A DNA stretch of 64,000 nt from Pseudomonas uvaldensis (GTDB taxonomy: Bacteria; Pseudomonadota; Gammaproteobacteria; Pseudomonadales; Pseudomonadaceae): NCBI RefSeq assembly GCF_021271205.1, contig NZ_JAIWKS010000010.1:159210-223209 (forward strand), read 5' to 3'. The notes below the pieces were generated by a model. That model was given only the letters and a program-made list of their open reading frames with translations. It was not told the DNA's origin and did no database searches. The position numbers and the translations under genes are program-made. Shown piece after piece: positions 41,806-50,638 of the stretch. The first letter of the stretch is position 1. Each line of letters begins with the position of its first letter.

Positions 41806-42756
41806 TCAACTGAACTGTTGGCGATACTGTGCCGGGGTCAAGCCAAGCTTTTCGCTGAACTGGGCGCGCATGTGCCGCACGCTGCCGAAGCCACTGCGAA
41901 AGGCCACGGTCTTGAGGGGCAAATCCGTGGCTTCCAATAGCTGACGCGCCCGGTCGATACGCGCGCCCTGGAGGAACTCCATGGGCGTCATCTTGACTTC
42001 ACGGGCAAATACCCGGGCGAAGTGCCGCACACTCATGGCAGCCAGCTCGGCCATGCGCTCGACGGTGAAGGGCTCCTCCAAGTGCTCGATCACGTGGTGC
42101 TGTACCCGGGTGATGGCCGACTCCTGGGTCGCCACCGCCGCCACCAACGGGCTGAACTGCGCCTGCCCGCCCTGGCGCTTCATCACCACCAACAACACCT
42201 TGGCCACATCCAGGGCCACCTTGCGTCCGTAGTCTTGGGCGACGATAAACAAGGCCAGGTCGATACCGGCGGTGACGCCGCCGGAAGTCATCAGGCGCCG
42301 GTCCTGCAGGAAAATTCTGTCGGTTTCCACCAAGGCCTTGGGAAAACGCTGGATCAGGCGTTCGGTGTAGTGCCAGTGAGTGGTAACCCGGTACCCATCG
42401 AGCAATCCTGCGTTGCCGAGTACAAAGGCGCCGGTGCAGATGGAGCCATAGCGCGTGGCCCGTTGTGTCGCGGCCTTCAACCACGTCTGCAGCCCCGGAT
42501 GCTGTTGGTTATAGGCGCCCGGCCCCCCCGGTACCAGCAACACGTCATAGGCCGCCCAGGCCTGGTCGATGTGGATATCGGCCTGCACCATCACGCCGTT
42601 TGACGCCCGCAGCGCGCCGCGCTCGGTACCCAGGGTCAGCAATTGATAACGCTGGTCCGGTTCGAGATAACGATTGGCGATGGAGAAGACTTCAAGCGGC
42701 CCCGCCATATCGAGCAGCAGAAAGTCCGGGAACAGCACCATTGCAACGGTTTTCAT
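41806..42756 (-). CDS. GlxA-type regulator: DJ-1/PfpI domain plus AraC helix-turn-helix
   Basis: 316 aa. Residues 1-180 are a DJ-1/PfpI (GATase1-like) domain with the nucleophile-elbow segment YGSICTGAFVLGNAGLLDG, and the AraC-type double helix-turn-helix is at about 215-315 (MAELAAMSVRHFARVFAREV, GFGSVRHMRAQFSEKLGLTP). The cysteine is present, although in this family the domain usually senses rather than catalyses. No obvious target beyond the divergent pirin gene 247 bp away, which is a reasonable guess. Confidence 0.92.
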   Translation of the reverse strand: MKTVAMVLFPDFLLLDMAGPLEVFSIANRYLEPDQRYQLLTLGTERGALRASNGVMVQADIHIDQAWAAYDVLLVPGGPGAYNQQHPGLQTWLKAATQRATRYGSICTGAFVLGNAGLLDGYRVTTHWHYTERLIQRFPKALVETDRIFLQDRRLMTSGGVTAGIDLALFIVAQDYGRKVALDVAKVLLVVMKRQGGQAQFSPLVAAVATQESAITRVQHHVIEHLEEPFTVERMAELAAMSVRHFARVFAREVKMTPMEFLQGARIDRARQLLEATDLPLKTVAFRSGFGSVRHMRAQFSEKLGLTPAQYRQQFS

Positions 42757-43003
42757 CAGAAAGAACGCCAGAGGATCGAAGGAAAAGCGGTAAGTTCAAA
42801 TCGCTGTGATCAGAGCCTGAACACAGCGGAACCGTCGCATTATGGCGAAGCGAGGCGTAGGCTGGCGAGCTTACTTGATTGTCCACTGTAATGGGACAGT
42901 CTTTCGTTTTTGATCTACTTATTGGATTATCCGTTAACCATTAATCTTTTCCTGAACCCGGCGAACGGCCACGACCGCTCCGCCCAGAATCAGGAGAACC
43001 ACC

Positions 43004-43726
43004 ATGCTGACCCTTCGCAAAGCTTCGGACCGCGGCATCGCCCGTCACGGCTGGCTGACCTCGTTCCATACTTTTTCCTTCGCCAACTACCGTAACCTAA
43101 ACGAACAGGGCTTCTCCGACCTTCTCGTCATCAACGACGACCGGGTTGCCGCAGCCAAAGGCTTTGGCCAGCATCCGCATCGGGACATGGAGATCTTTTC
43201 CTATGTGCTCGAAGGTGCGCTTGAGCACAAGGACACCCTGGGCACAGGCTCGGTCATCCGCCCGGGCGATGTGCAACTGATGAGCGCTGGCAGCGGCGTG
43301 GCCCACAGCGAGTTCAACCACAGCGATAGCGAACCGGTGCACTTCCTGCAAATCTGGATCGTGCCCGACGTCGCTGGCGCCACGCCGCGTTATCAGCAAC
43401 AGCACTTCAGTACTGAGCAGAAATGCGGACGGCTGCAATTGATCATTTCGCCGGATGGAACCGACGGCTCGCTGCAGATTCGCCAGGATGCACGGGTGTA
43501 TGCCGGGCTGTTCGACGGTAAGCAAAGCGCCAGCCTGACACTGGCGCCAGACCGCTACGCCTATGTGCACGTGGCCCGGGGCAAGGTCGAGCTCAATGGC
43601 GTATCCCTGCAGGAAGGCGATGGCGTACGGGTTCGCGAGGAGCAGGTGCTGACATTGACCAATGGCGAGAACGCCGAGGTGTTGGTGTTCGATCTGCAAC
43701 CCAGGGAATTGCCGCAGATGCCGTGA
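43004..43726 (+). CDS. Pirin family protein, YhhW-like
   Basis: 240-aa bicupin. The pirin metal motif is visible: HPHRDMEIFSYVLEGALEHKD gives H-x-H, then H and E further on (SAGSGVAHSEFN). E. coli YhhW has quercetin 2,3-dioxygenase activity in vitro; the physiological role is not known. AGGAG lies 9 bases before the ATG. Single gene divergent from the GlxA-type regulator. Confidence 0.93.
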   Translation: MLTLRKASDRGIARHGWLTSFHTFSFANYRNLNEQGFSDLLVINDDRVAAAKGFGQHPHRDMEIFSYVLEGALEHKDTLGTGSVIRPGDVQLMSAGSGVAHSEFNHSDSEPVHFLQIWIVPDVAGATPRYQQQHFSTEQKCGRLQLIISPDGTDGSLQIRQDARVYAGLFDGKQSASLTLAPDRYAYVHVARGKVELNGVSLQEGDGVRVREEQVLTLTNGENAEVLVFDLQPRELPQMP

Positions 43727-43818
43727 CTACGGGTATAAGCTTTGGCCTTCATAATGATCAAAACATCTGAAAAAAGTCAGGCGGCCCGCTAAATTCCGGC
43801 TTTGCTAAGAGAAACATG

Positions 43819-43854
43819 GCGCATGGTCCAGCTTCCGGAAGCTGGACCATGCGC
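43819..43854. repeat. 36-bp perfect palindrome
   Basis: GCGCATGGTCCAGCTTCC followed at once by its exact reverse complement, with no loop. It sits about 95 bp after the pirin stop codon in the 317-bp gap 43727-44043. Only a weak T-rich stretch follows, so it may be a terminator, a protein-binding site or a mobile-repeat relic. No other gene is seen in the gap. Confidence 0.85.
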
Positions 43855-44043
43855 TTTGTCGCTTGTGCGGAGCAAGCGGGTATCCGAAGGTAGGCCAGGG
43901 TTTCAGAAAAGTTCCAGGGAATTGAGTATTTCCGACCAGCGGTCAAATGTGACATCATTCTGTAGTGGTAACTTGATGTTGCAAATCACGCAAAACGATA
44001 TCATTTAACTATCAGCCATCCTGTTCATTTCATGGAAGAAAAC

Positions 44044-44445
44044 ATGAAGACGGTTATGTCTCTCATTACCCTGTCCGTAGCGTGCTGCGCGACGGCGGAT
44101 CCGCAACAAATCACCTATAACTACGATGATTCACAAGCCCAATACTCCATCGTCTCTTACGTCGAAAACGGTTCTGCCATACAGGCCACCGTTCAGAGGC
44201 AGGGCACCTATTTCACCAACTACACCAAACTGGAACTTGATTGCGCCGAGCGCAATGTTCGCCACACAGGCATGTACAGCAGCCTTGAGGAGCTTGAAAA
44301 AGCCCAGTTTGACGAGATGCAGGGGCTGGTCGTCGATGGCTCGATCGCCGATGAGGTCGGTAAGGTGCTTTGCAAGGGCACAACCCTGACCGCCTCGCAG
44401 AGTGACGAACTGCCCGACGCCGAACAATCTGACGATAGAACCTGA
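44044..44445 (+). CDS. Hypothetical exported protein
   Basis: 133 aa. Residues 1-19 look like a signal peptide (MKTVMSLITLSVACCATA). The mature part is acidic with two conserved-looking cysteines (ELDCAER and KVLCKGT), possibly a disulfide. I choose ATG 44044 because GGAAG lies just before it; ATG 44032 is also in frame. I recognise no family. It faces a convergent AraC-type regulator. Confidence 0.6.
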   Translation: MKTVMSLITLSVACCATADPQQITYNYDDSQAQYSIVSYVENGSAIQATVQRQGTYFTNYTKLELDCAERNVRHTGMYSSLEELEKAQFDEMQGLVVDGSIADEVGKVLCKGTTLTASQSDELPDAEQSDDRT

Positions 44446-44512
44446 TCTCAACGCCAATAGCCTGCGGCGTGTCCCCTACGCATTTATTGACAGGGATGTT
44501 TGGGGCCGGAGC

Positions 44513-45553
44513 TTAGCGCATCGCCTGTTTCCGCTCGAAGGTTGAACGATAACTGCCGGGCGGAACCCCGAAGAAATCCCGAAAACGTCGCTGGAAATGC
44601 GGAGAGCTGACGAAGCCCGTCGCAACGGCAATTTCCGTCACCGACCTGTTGGTTTGCTGGATCAACTGGCGAGCGCGCGTCAGGCGCAATTCCAGATAAT
44701 AACGCGTCGGAGTCGCCCCGAGAAAACGACAGAAGCGCCGTTCGAGCTGGCGCTTCGAAATCTTCACACACGCAGCCAACTCATCGATGGTCAAAGGCTC
44801 CTCGATGTTTTGCCACATCAACTCCAACGCCAGTTTCAGGCTCTCCGGCAGCGTCGGGTCGGTTTCGACGAAGACCGGCGGCAAGTCGCTTTCATCGCCG
44901 GATTCATCGCAACGCAGGATCTCTTCGATGGCCCCCACCAACGCCTGCCCACCTGTCTGGCGGATCAACTGAAGCATCATGCGCAGGGAACTGTTCGCGC
45001 CCGCGCAACTGACTCGCTCCCGGTCGACGACGTAGGCCCGGCTGGACACTTTCACGCGGGGAAAGACTTCCAGCATCATCGCACGGCTTTCCGGGTGGAC
45101 GGCGCACTCGAAATCATCCAATAGATTGGCGTCGGCGACGAAGAAAACGCCATTCCACAGTCCGCCCATGATCGCGCCTGACGCCGCGTTGGCCCGCAGT
45201 TTGCGCCGCAATAGGGGCACGCCTTGCAGCTTGACGCGAAAGCCCCCGGCGACGATCAGGATATCCAGGTCCTCCCGCAGTTGCGCCAGTTCGACATCGG
45301 TAGAAATGACGATGCCCAGGTCACTGGGCACCTGCCCGCCCGAAACCCCGACGGTCAGGACCTCGTAAAGGGGCCTGTCGCTCATCAGGTTGGCGGTGAC
45401 CAGCGCGTCCACCGCACCGGTGAAGGACATCATCGAGAAGTTGTCCATCAAGACAAACGCGACACGAATCGGAGCCTGGTCGGTACCCGGTGAACCGAGT
45501 GGTCGATAGGCCATGTTCTTGTTTTTGAGTACGCTCTCGAATGCGCTTGGCAT
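44513..45553 (-). CDS. GATase1-like AraC family regulator
   Basis: 346 aa. An N-terminal DJ-1/PfpI-like domain (about 25-195; RVAFVLMDNFSMMSFTGAVD) is followed by an AraC helix-turn-helix (about 240-340; ACVKISKRQLERRFCRFLG, GFVSSPHFQRRFRDFFGVPP). The architecture is that of GbdR, CdhR and ArgR regulators of quaternary amine and amino-acid catabolism in Pseudomonas. The usual cysteine elbow is replaced (GGLWNGVFFVAD), as in those regulators. GAGG precedes ATG 45553. No catabolic gene lies next to it, so the target is unknown. Confidence 0.9.
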   Translation of the reverse strand: MPSAFESVLKNKNMAYRPLGSPGTDQAPIRVAFVLMDNFSMMSFTGAVDALVTANLMSDRPLYEVLTVGVSGGQVPSDLGIVISTDVELAQLREDLDILIVAGGFRVKLQGVPLLRRKLRANAASGAIMGGLWNGVFFVADANLLDDFECAVHPESRAMMLEVFPRVKVSSRAYVVDRERVSCAGANSSLRMMLQLIRQTGGQALVGAIEEILRCDESGDESDLPPVFVETDPTLPESLKLALELMWQNIEEPLTIDELAACVKISKRQLERRFCRFLGATPTRYYLELRLTRARQLIQQTNRSVTEIAVATGFVSSPHFQRRFRDFFGVPPGSYRSTFERKQAMR

Positions 45554-45781
45554 AGGGCCTCGTTAATGGAAGACAATCGGGCTTGCTTGACATTTGCGCC
45601 CTGGCACAGCAGTCGCAGCCGTCTTCCAGACAGGAACACTGGCCACAATTACCCTGCTACTTTCCTGTGATGATGAGCAAAATCGCACCGCCGAGTAACC
45701 CCAATGCGTCATTTTCAACACCTTCTGCGACATGACCTCGCCATACAGGAAAACCTCCCGTCCGCAAAGCCGGAGCCTGCC

Positions 45782-45808
45782 TAAAGTGCCTACCACTTTG
45801 GTCGATAC
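45782..45808 (+). promoter_or_regulatory. Sigma-28 (FliA) promoter for the chemoreceptor
   Basis: TAAAGTGC, an 11-base spacer and GTCGATAC match the FliA consensus TAAAGTTT-N11-GCCGATAA at 12 of 16 positions with exact spacing. It lies about 97 bp before the chemoreceptor start codon. The rest of the 351-bp gap 45554-45904 must also hold the divergent regulator promoter, which I cannot pinpoint. Confidence 0.75.
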
Positions 45809-45904
45809 GCTCCAGGTAGGCTCGGCGATTCCCTTGCGGGTAACTCGCGACACAGCCCATTGGTTCCGCCGAAACAACATCTATAAATACCCGCGGGAGA
45901 AGTC

Positions 45905-47848
45905 ATGAATATCAAACAGAAGCTGACATGGGCGTTCGCGGCCATCGCCTGCCTCCCGGTCATTCTGGTAGCCGTGCTCGTCGTGCTGAACCTGCGCGAC
46001 GCGGCGCAGACCAATTTCCTGGACAGCAGCAGTCGGGAAATCCGGCAGATCGATAATGGCATGAAGACTTTCTTCGATGGCATCAGCCAGAACGTGGAGT
46101 TCTTCGCCAAGGATCCGCGGATCGTCGGCGCCAAGGACCTGAAGAACTATTCCGGTGCCGACGCTGCGCAGATCCCCCTGACCGAGACCAACAAGCAGCT
46201 ACTGGATATCTTCGACAGATTCGCCAAGAGCCACCCAACCACGGCTTATCTTTCCGTGGGGCTGGCCGACGGCGGCTATGCCAGTTGGCCTGACGATCCC
46301 AAGATTTCCAACTATGACCCCCGCGTGCGCCCTTGGTACAAGGCCGCCGTGGCCGCTCCAGGCACCACCGTGCGTACGGATGCCTATTACTGGGCGCCGG
46401 ATGATGTGTCGCTGATCGGCATCGTGCACACCATCGCCGACGCCAGCGGCAAGCTGGTGGGCGTCGTCGGCCTGGACGTGTCGCTCAAGCAACTGACCGA
46501 ACTGGTCAAGAACATCAAGCTGGGGGAAAGCGGCTATCTGATGCTGGTCGAGGCCAATGGCAACGTCCTTGTGGACGCTGGCGATGCCAAGCACAACTTC
46601 AAGCCGCTGGCCGACCTTGGCCCCAACTATGCTGCACTGGCCAAGAGCAGCGACGGCGTCACCCAGATCGAGATCGATGGCGTGCCTTACATGGCCAACG
46701 TAGTCAGCTCCAAAGGCTTGGGCTGGCGCTTCATCGGCCTGATCAAGCGTGATGAGGTGATGGCCCAGGCTTCTAGCCTGACCTGGTTGATCGCGCTCAT
46801 TGCTGCCGTATTGGCCGTAGTCTTTGCTCTCGTGGGTGCAAGCTTCGCCCGCGTGATCGTGCGGCCGATTCGCGGCGTCGCCGATGGCCTGCAGGAAATC
46901 GCCGAAGGTGAAGGCGACCTCACCCGTCAGCTCAAAGTGCAAGGCAAGGATGAAACGGCCACCCTGGCGAGCTGGTTCAACCAATTCCTGGGCATGATCG
47001 CGCAGCTGGTGCAGCGCATCGGCAGCGCCTCGTCCGATTTGCAGAGTGCCGCCGCCGACACCAGCGAAGTGGCTTCGAACATGAACGAAGCCGCCGGGCG
47101 CCAGCGTCAGGCGGTGGAACTGGTGAGCACCGCCTTCAACGAGATGGTCGCGACCGCCAACGAAGTGGCCCGATCCTGCAGCCAGGCAGCCTCCAGCGCG
47201 GACACGGGCTACCGGGATGTACATGACGGCCAGCACCATATCGGCGAAGCCACTGGCAGCGTCCTGAAACTGAGCGAAGACTTGCAGCAGTCGACCCAGA
47301 CCATGCAGGCACTCGAGCAAGACAGCAAGAATATCAACACGATTCTCGACACCATCCGCTCCATCGCCGAGCAGACCAACCTGCTGGCTCTCAACGCCGC
47401 CATCGAAGCCGCGCGTGCTGGGGACCAAGGGCGCGGGTTCGCCGTGGTGGCTGATGAGGTCCGGGCCCTGGCACGGCGCACCGCTGACTCCACCGGCGAG
47501 ATCGACAGCCTGCTCGGCAACCTCGCCCGACGCACCCAGGAAGTGACCCAGCAGATGCAGACCAGCCTGCAAGTGTCGCAAACCAGTGTCGAGCGCATCC
47601 AACAGGCCCGCGACAGCTTCGACAAGATCCGCAACTCGGTGGACTCGATCCGCGACCAGAACACCCAGATCGCCACGGCGGCGGAGCAACAACACCAAGT
47701 GGCGGAGGACATCAACCGGCACATCGCACAGATCCATGCCGATGCACAACTGGTCGAAGAATTTGCCCACACCGCCCAGACCGGCTCCGGCCGCCTGACA
47801 GACATTTCCAGTCAGCTCAAGGGATTGGTAGGTCGGTTCAAGTTCTAA
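45905..47848 (+). CDS. Methyl-accepting chemotaxis protein with dCACHE sensor
   Basis: 647 aa. Membrane helix 1 at about 10-31, periplasmic double-CACHE domain at about 35-280, helix 2 at about 284-308, HAMP at about 310-360, then the signalling coiled coil with the hairpin tip RSIAEQTNLLALNAAIEAAR. The sensor has YDPRVRPWYKAA at 137-148 and D191 in GLDVSL, close to the ligand motif of amino-acid and amine-binding dCACHE receptors. The exact ligand cannot be read. No C-terminal pentapeptide for CheR docking is seen. GGGAGAAG precedes the ATG and a FliA promoter lies upstream, so it belongs to the motility regulon. Confidence 0.94.
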   Translation: MNIKQKLTWAFAAIACLPVILVAVLVVLNLRDAAQTNFLDSSSREIRQIDNGMKTFFDGISQNVEFFAKDPRIVGAKDLKNYSGADAAQIPLTETNKQLLDIFDRFAKSHPTTAYLSVGLADGGYASWPDDPKISNYDPRVRPWYKAAVAAPGTTVRTDAYYWAPDDVSLIGIVHTIADASGKLVGVVGLDVSLKQLTELVKNIKLGESGYLMLVEANGNVLVDAGDAKHNFKPLADLGPNYAALAKSSDGVTQIEIDGVPYMANVVSSKGLGWRFIGLIKRDEVMAQASSLTWLIALIAAVLAVVFALVGASFARVIVRPIRGVADGLQEIAEGEGDLTRQLKVQGKDETATLASWFNQFLGMIAQLVQRIGSASSDLQSAAADTSEVASNMNEAAGRQRQAVELVSTAFNEMVATANEVARSCSQAASSADTGYRDVHDGQHHIGEATGSVLKLSEDLQQSTQTMQALEQDSKNINTILDTIRSIAEQTNLLALNAAIEAARAGDQGRGFAVVADEVRALARRTADSTGEIDSLLGNLARRTQEVTQQMQTSLQVSQTSVERIQQARDSFDKIRNSVDSIRDQNTQIATAAEQQHQVAEDINRHIAQIHADAQLVEEFAHTAQTGSGRLTDISSQLKGLVGRFKF

Positions 47849-47867
47849 ATACAGAGCCTGGAACAAG

Positions 47868-47897
47868 CCTGTGGGAGCCAAGCCTTCCTCCCACAGG
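47868..47897. repeat. REP-like hairpin after the chemoreceptor gene
   Basis: CCTGTGGGAG and CTCCCACAGG form a 10-bp stem with a short loop. It is a diverged REP pair and could also serve as terminator for the chemoreceptor. Confidence 0.7.
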
Positions 47898-47955
47898 ACC
47901 GGGTCAATCCGCATGTTCTATCCTTGAACTCAAGCCCTCACGCTTGAGACTGCCA

Positions 47956-48618
47956 ATGCCCGCCTCCGAATCCGCCCTCCTCCAGAGTTGGCAGCACAAC
48001 GCGCAAGCCTGGATCGAAGCCGTCCGCACCGGCGCCATTGAAAGTCGCCGCGAAGTCACTGACCAAGCCATCCTGCTGGCGATACTCAGCCGCCAGCCCG
48101 AACGAGTGCTCGACCTCGGATGCGGTGAGGGCTGGCTATTGCGCGCCCTGGCCAAACGGGCCATCGAAGCCGTCGGCGTGGATGGCGACGCAACCCTGGT
48201 GGAGGCCTCACGGGCAGCCGGTTCTTCCCTCGTGTATCTGGCCAGCTATGACGCGCTGGTGCACACGCAGGTGGATATCGGCAGCGATTACGACCTGATC
48301 TGCGCCAACTTCGCCCTGCTGCACCAGGACATCATCCCCCTGCTCAGCGCCCTGAAAGCCCTGCTCGCTCCAAGTGGCGCCCTGGTGATCCAGACCTTGC
48401 ATCCCTGGGCTACGGCAGCAGGCGATTATCAGGATGGCTGGCGGCAGGAAACCTTCAGCGGATTCAAAGGACAATGGCAACCCATGCCGTGGTATTTCCG
48501 CACGCTTTCCAGCTGGCTCAATGCGCTGGATATGGCGGGCTTTCGCTTGACCGGGTTGCAGGAGCCACAGCATCCGCAGAGCGCGGCGCCGCAGTCATTG
48601 TTGATCGTGGCCGAATAA
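47956..48618 (+). CDS. Class I SAM-dependent methyltransferase
   Basis: 220 aa. SAM motif I is VLDLGCGEGWLLRALAKR at about residues 52-69, with the acidic GVDGD of motif II and LICANFALLHQD of motif IV. The substrate is unknown; the architecture is like UbiE/COQ5-type small-molecule methyltransferases. The ATG at 47956 is used, four codons inside a longer frame that begins with TTG. Confidence 0.9.
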   Translation: MPASESALLQSWQHNAQAWIEAVRTGAIESRREVTDQAILLAILSRQPERVLDLGCGEGWLLRALAKRAIEAVGVDGDATLVEASRAAGSSLVYLASYDALVHTQVDIGSDYDLICANFALLHQDIIPLLSALKALLAPSGALVIQTLHPWATAAGDYQDGWRQETFSGFKGQWQPMPWYFRTLSSWLNALDMAGFRLTGLQEPQHPQSAAPQSLLIVAE

Positions 48619-48771
48619 CGAACGGAAACTGAAATTGAACGGGCGTTGGCGTTGCTCCAGCAATCCGCCCCCTTGACCAGATGATTGACAATCCTGATCT
48701 CAAAAACTCAAACCTCCTGCCGATACCCATGACAAGAGTAACGATTGGACTACAGCATTGAGGCGGCAGTC

Positions 48772-49035
48772 ATGACAGAGATTTATTTGCTGATAGCACA
48801 CAGCACAGACCAAGGCGAACCTTATGTCCTCGGTTGGTTCGACGACCGACACAAAGCCAGGGAAGTCGCCGAGCAGAAAGAATGGGAGGCCTATCGCGCC
48901 AGCCTGAAGGCTGGGCATCTATGGTCAACCCAAAAACCGCTGGCACCCGATCAGACCGACTATCGCCGCTACTGGATCAAGACCATTTCGAAGTTTGATC
49001 ATGTTCCAGTGCCGAGATCCTTGGCGCTGCATTGA
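48772..49035 (+). CDS. Small hypothetical protein
   Basis: 87 aa, soluble, with MTEIYLLIAHSTDQGEPYVL at the start and several tryptophans. GAGG at about 48760 supports ATG 48772 over the TTG nine codons upstream. I recognise no family. It is the last core gene before the island. Confidence 0.6.
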   Translation: MTEIYLLIAHSTDQGEPYVLGWFDDRHKAREVAEQKEWEAYRASLKAGHLWSTQKPLAPDQTDYRRYWIKTISKFDHVPVPRSLALH

Positions 49036-49083
49036 TCTTCCCTGGCGATAATTCAACGAAACGGGTTGTTTATTGCAGACATG

Positions 49084-49111
49084 AAAAAGCCCAATCTTTG
49101 CAGATTGGGCT
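49084..49111 (-). terminator. Terminator next to the left tRNA fragment
   Basis: On the minus strand AGCCCAATC-TGCAAA-GATTGGGCT is followed by TTTTTC. It lies just past the 3' end of the tRNA-Pro fragment and is probably the original terminator of the tRNA gene. Confidence 0.88.
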
Positions 49112-49124
49112 AAGTCATTGAAAA

Positions 49125-49172
49125 ATATGGTCGGGACGGAGTGATTCGAACACTCGACCCCTAGCACCCCAT
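49125..49172 (-). repeat. Left attachment repeat (3' part of tRNA-Pro)
   Basis: 48 bp identical to 63950-63997. Read on the minus strand it is the tRNA 3' part: anticodon-loop end, GCTAG, T-arm GAGTG-TTCGAAT-CACTC, acceptor CGTCCCG, A and CCA. Identity ends inside the anticodon loop; beyond it (49173 on) the sequence no longer pairs, so this copy is a fragment, not a gene. Confidence 0.92.
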
Positions 49173-49332
49173 CTCCTTTTTCATACTTCTTGAAAGCCTT
49201 CAAAATTTTACTCTGGAATATTCAAAGCTAGTATTTACTTGAGTTTCAGCGGAGTTCTGCTCCACAAAGGTCCAGTAACGTCCATCAAGAGCCGACGTTT
49301 TTGTGGGGGGAAAAGTAGGGGGAACCGATTTT

Positions 49333-49985
49333 ATGGCCAAAATCACCATAAAAGAACTCGAGTCGCTGACCGCAAACGATGCCGGTCGAATCCTCCGGGA
49401 GGATGGCAATCTGGCCGGTCGAATCTCAATGCGTAAGGACGGTGTGTCGGTCAGCTTTTTCTATCGGTTTCGCTGGGCGACCAGAACAAAGAGTACTCCT
49501 GCGGATCCTGGCCGCGCAAATCCCTGACGGACATCCGCAAGGCGCGCAACCAGGCCCATGCGCTTATTGATGAGCAGATCAATCCCAACGAGCACAAGAA
49601 AACCGCGAAGGTGCAGGCATACACCGCCGCTAACGTAGAGACCGAACACCTAAAAACAACGAAGGTGCAAACACTGACCGTCCAGGATCTGGTCAAGGCC
49701 TGGCTGCTGGATGGTGTCGCGCGTAAAGACGGCAATGCCAAATTGCAACGACGCTTTAACAAGGACCTTATGCCAGCACTCGGCAAGACCGCAGTGAGCA
49801 GCGTCTCCGAACATGATGTCCGGGCGCTGATCCAGGCCGTGGTCAACCGCGGCGCTCACCGGCAGGCCATCAGCTTCTTCGCCGACCTCACCCAGTTGTT
49901 CAACTAGGCTAGAAAGCGCCAACCTTGGCGGGCGTTACTGGTTGAGGGTGATCCGACTGAACTGGTCGACATCTCCCCCCTGATT
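49333..49985 (+). pseudogene. Tyrosine recombinase/integrase remnant (multiple lesions)
   Basis: N-terminal and core-binding domains of a P4-type integrase. The reading frame MAKITIKELESLTANDAGRI is normal up to FRW near 49474, where one G is missing (TGG-GGC-GAC reduced to TGG-GCG-AC), and coding resumes in another frame as NKEYSCGSWPRKSLTDIRKA. At 49905 a TAG replaces an expected tryptophan codon; the frame then continues as ARKRQPWRALLVEGDPTELV. After DISPLI (49985) homology stops and the whole catalytic domain with R-H-R-Y is missing. Three independent lesions mean no activity. Confidence 0.92.
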
Positions 49986-50000
49986 GCAAACCTCCAGTCC

Positions 50001-50342
50001 TTGAAGAGGGCCGCTTCCTTGATGGAGGTGAACCAGGCTGGTCAGTGGTTCCTGGACGCAGCTCAACTATCAGCTTGCCTTCATCAAGGCCTTGGCTATG
50101 CCCTCCGGGCGCCCTTCAGTCCGCCCCTCAACGCGGCCCAGTTCCACTCCATGGCCTCTACCCGACTCGAAGCCCTCTCCTACGCCGACCAAGTGCTCAG
50201 CTTTCCAAGCCGAGCGCTGCTTGAAACCTACGGCATCGAGAATGAGATTGGCGAGACCACTGAAAAAGCCACCCTTTACCGGCATCACGCTTCTGTCAGG
50301 GACGGGCGATTTTCCTTCTGCCTCGGCCTGGGCCAGAGGTGA
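50001..50342 (+). other. Unidentified open frame, probably decayed sequence
   Basis: An open frame of 113 codons follows the broken integrase with no ribosome site; another of 101 codons overlaps it on the minus strand (50070-50375). Neither resembles a family I know. The stretch probably joins the integrase deletion point to the cargo. The gap from 50343 to 50638 shows only the hairpin at 50403-50426. Confidence 0.25.
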
Positions 50343-50402
50343 TGGGGAATTAGGGTCTGTTGTTGGTGAATCCACTAGCTGAAGGCTCCCTGCTGTCCTA
50401 GA

Positions 50403-50430
50403 GCGTGCCTGACAGACGTGGCACGCCTTT
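50403..50430 (+). terminator. Terminator-like hairpin before the defence cargo
   Basis: GCGTGCC-TGACAGACGT-GGCACGC with CTTTGTG after it; the stem is 7 bp and the T-run weak. Confidence 0.4.
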
Positions 50431-50638
50431 GTGAAGAAAGGTCAGAGGTTAACACCATAATTGTAACGCCAAGCTTCTAACGCCTGGGTTTGCTCTGCCG
50501 GATGAAATGCAAACTACGAGGCAGAGGCGCCATGAGAGCGTCTGCGAAGCTATGGCGGGCCAGGGTGTTTTGGATTGCTTTGCCCTGAAAAAGAAGCGTA
50601 GTGTCTGCTGCTAACGCCTCACCAACGGAGATGGATCA

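Noticed and set aside
50001..50375. Overlapping frames on both strands after the integrase relic as real genes
   Set aside because: No start signals or known domains. Both frames are open because of base composition, and the stretch is next to a deletion point.
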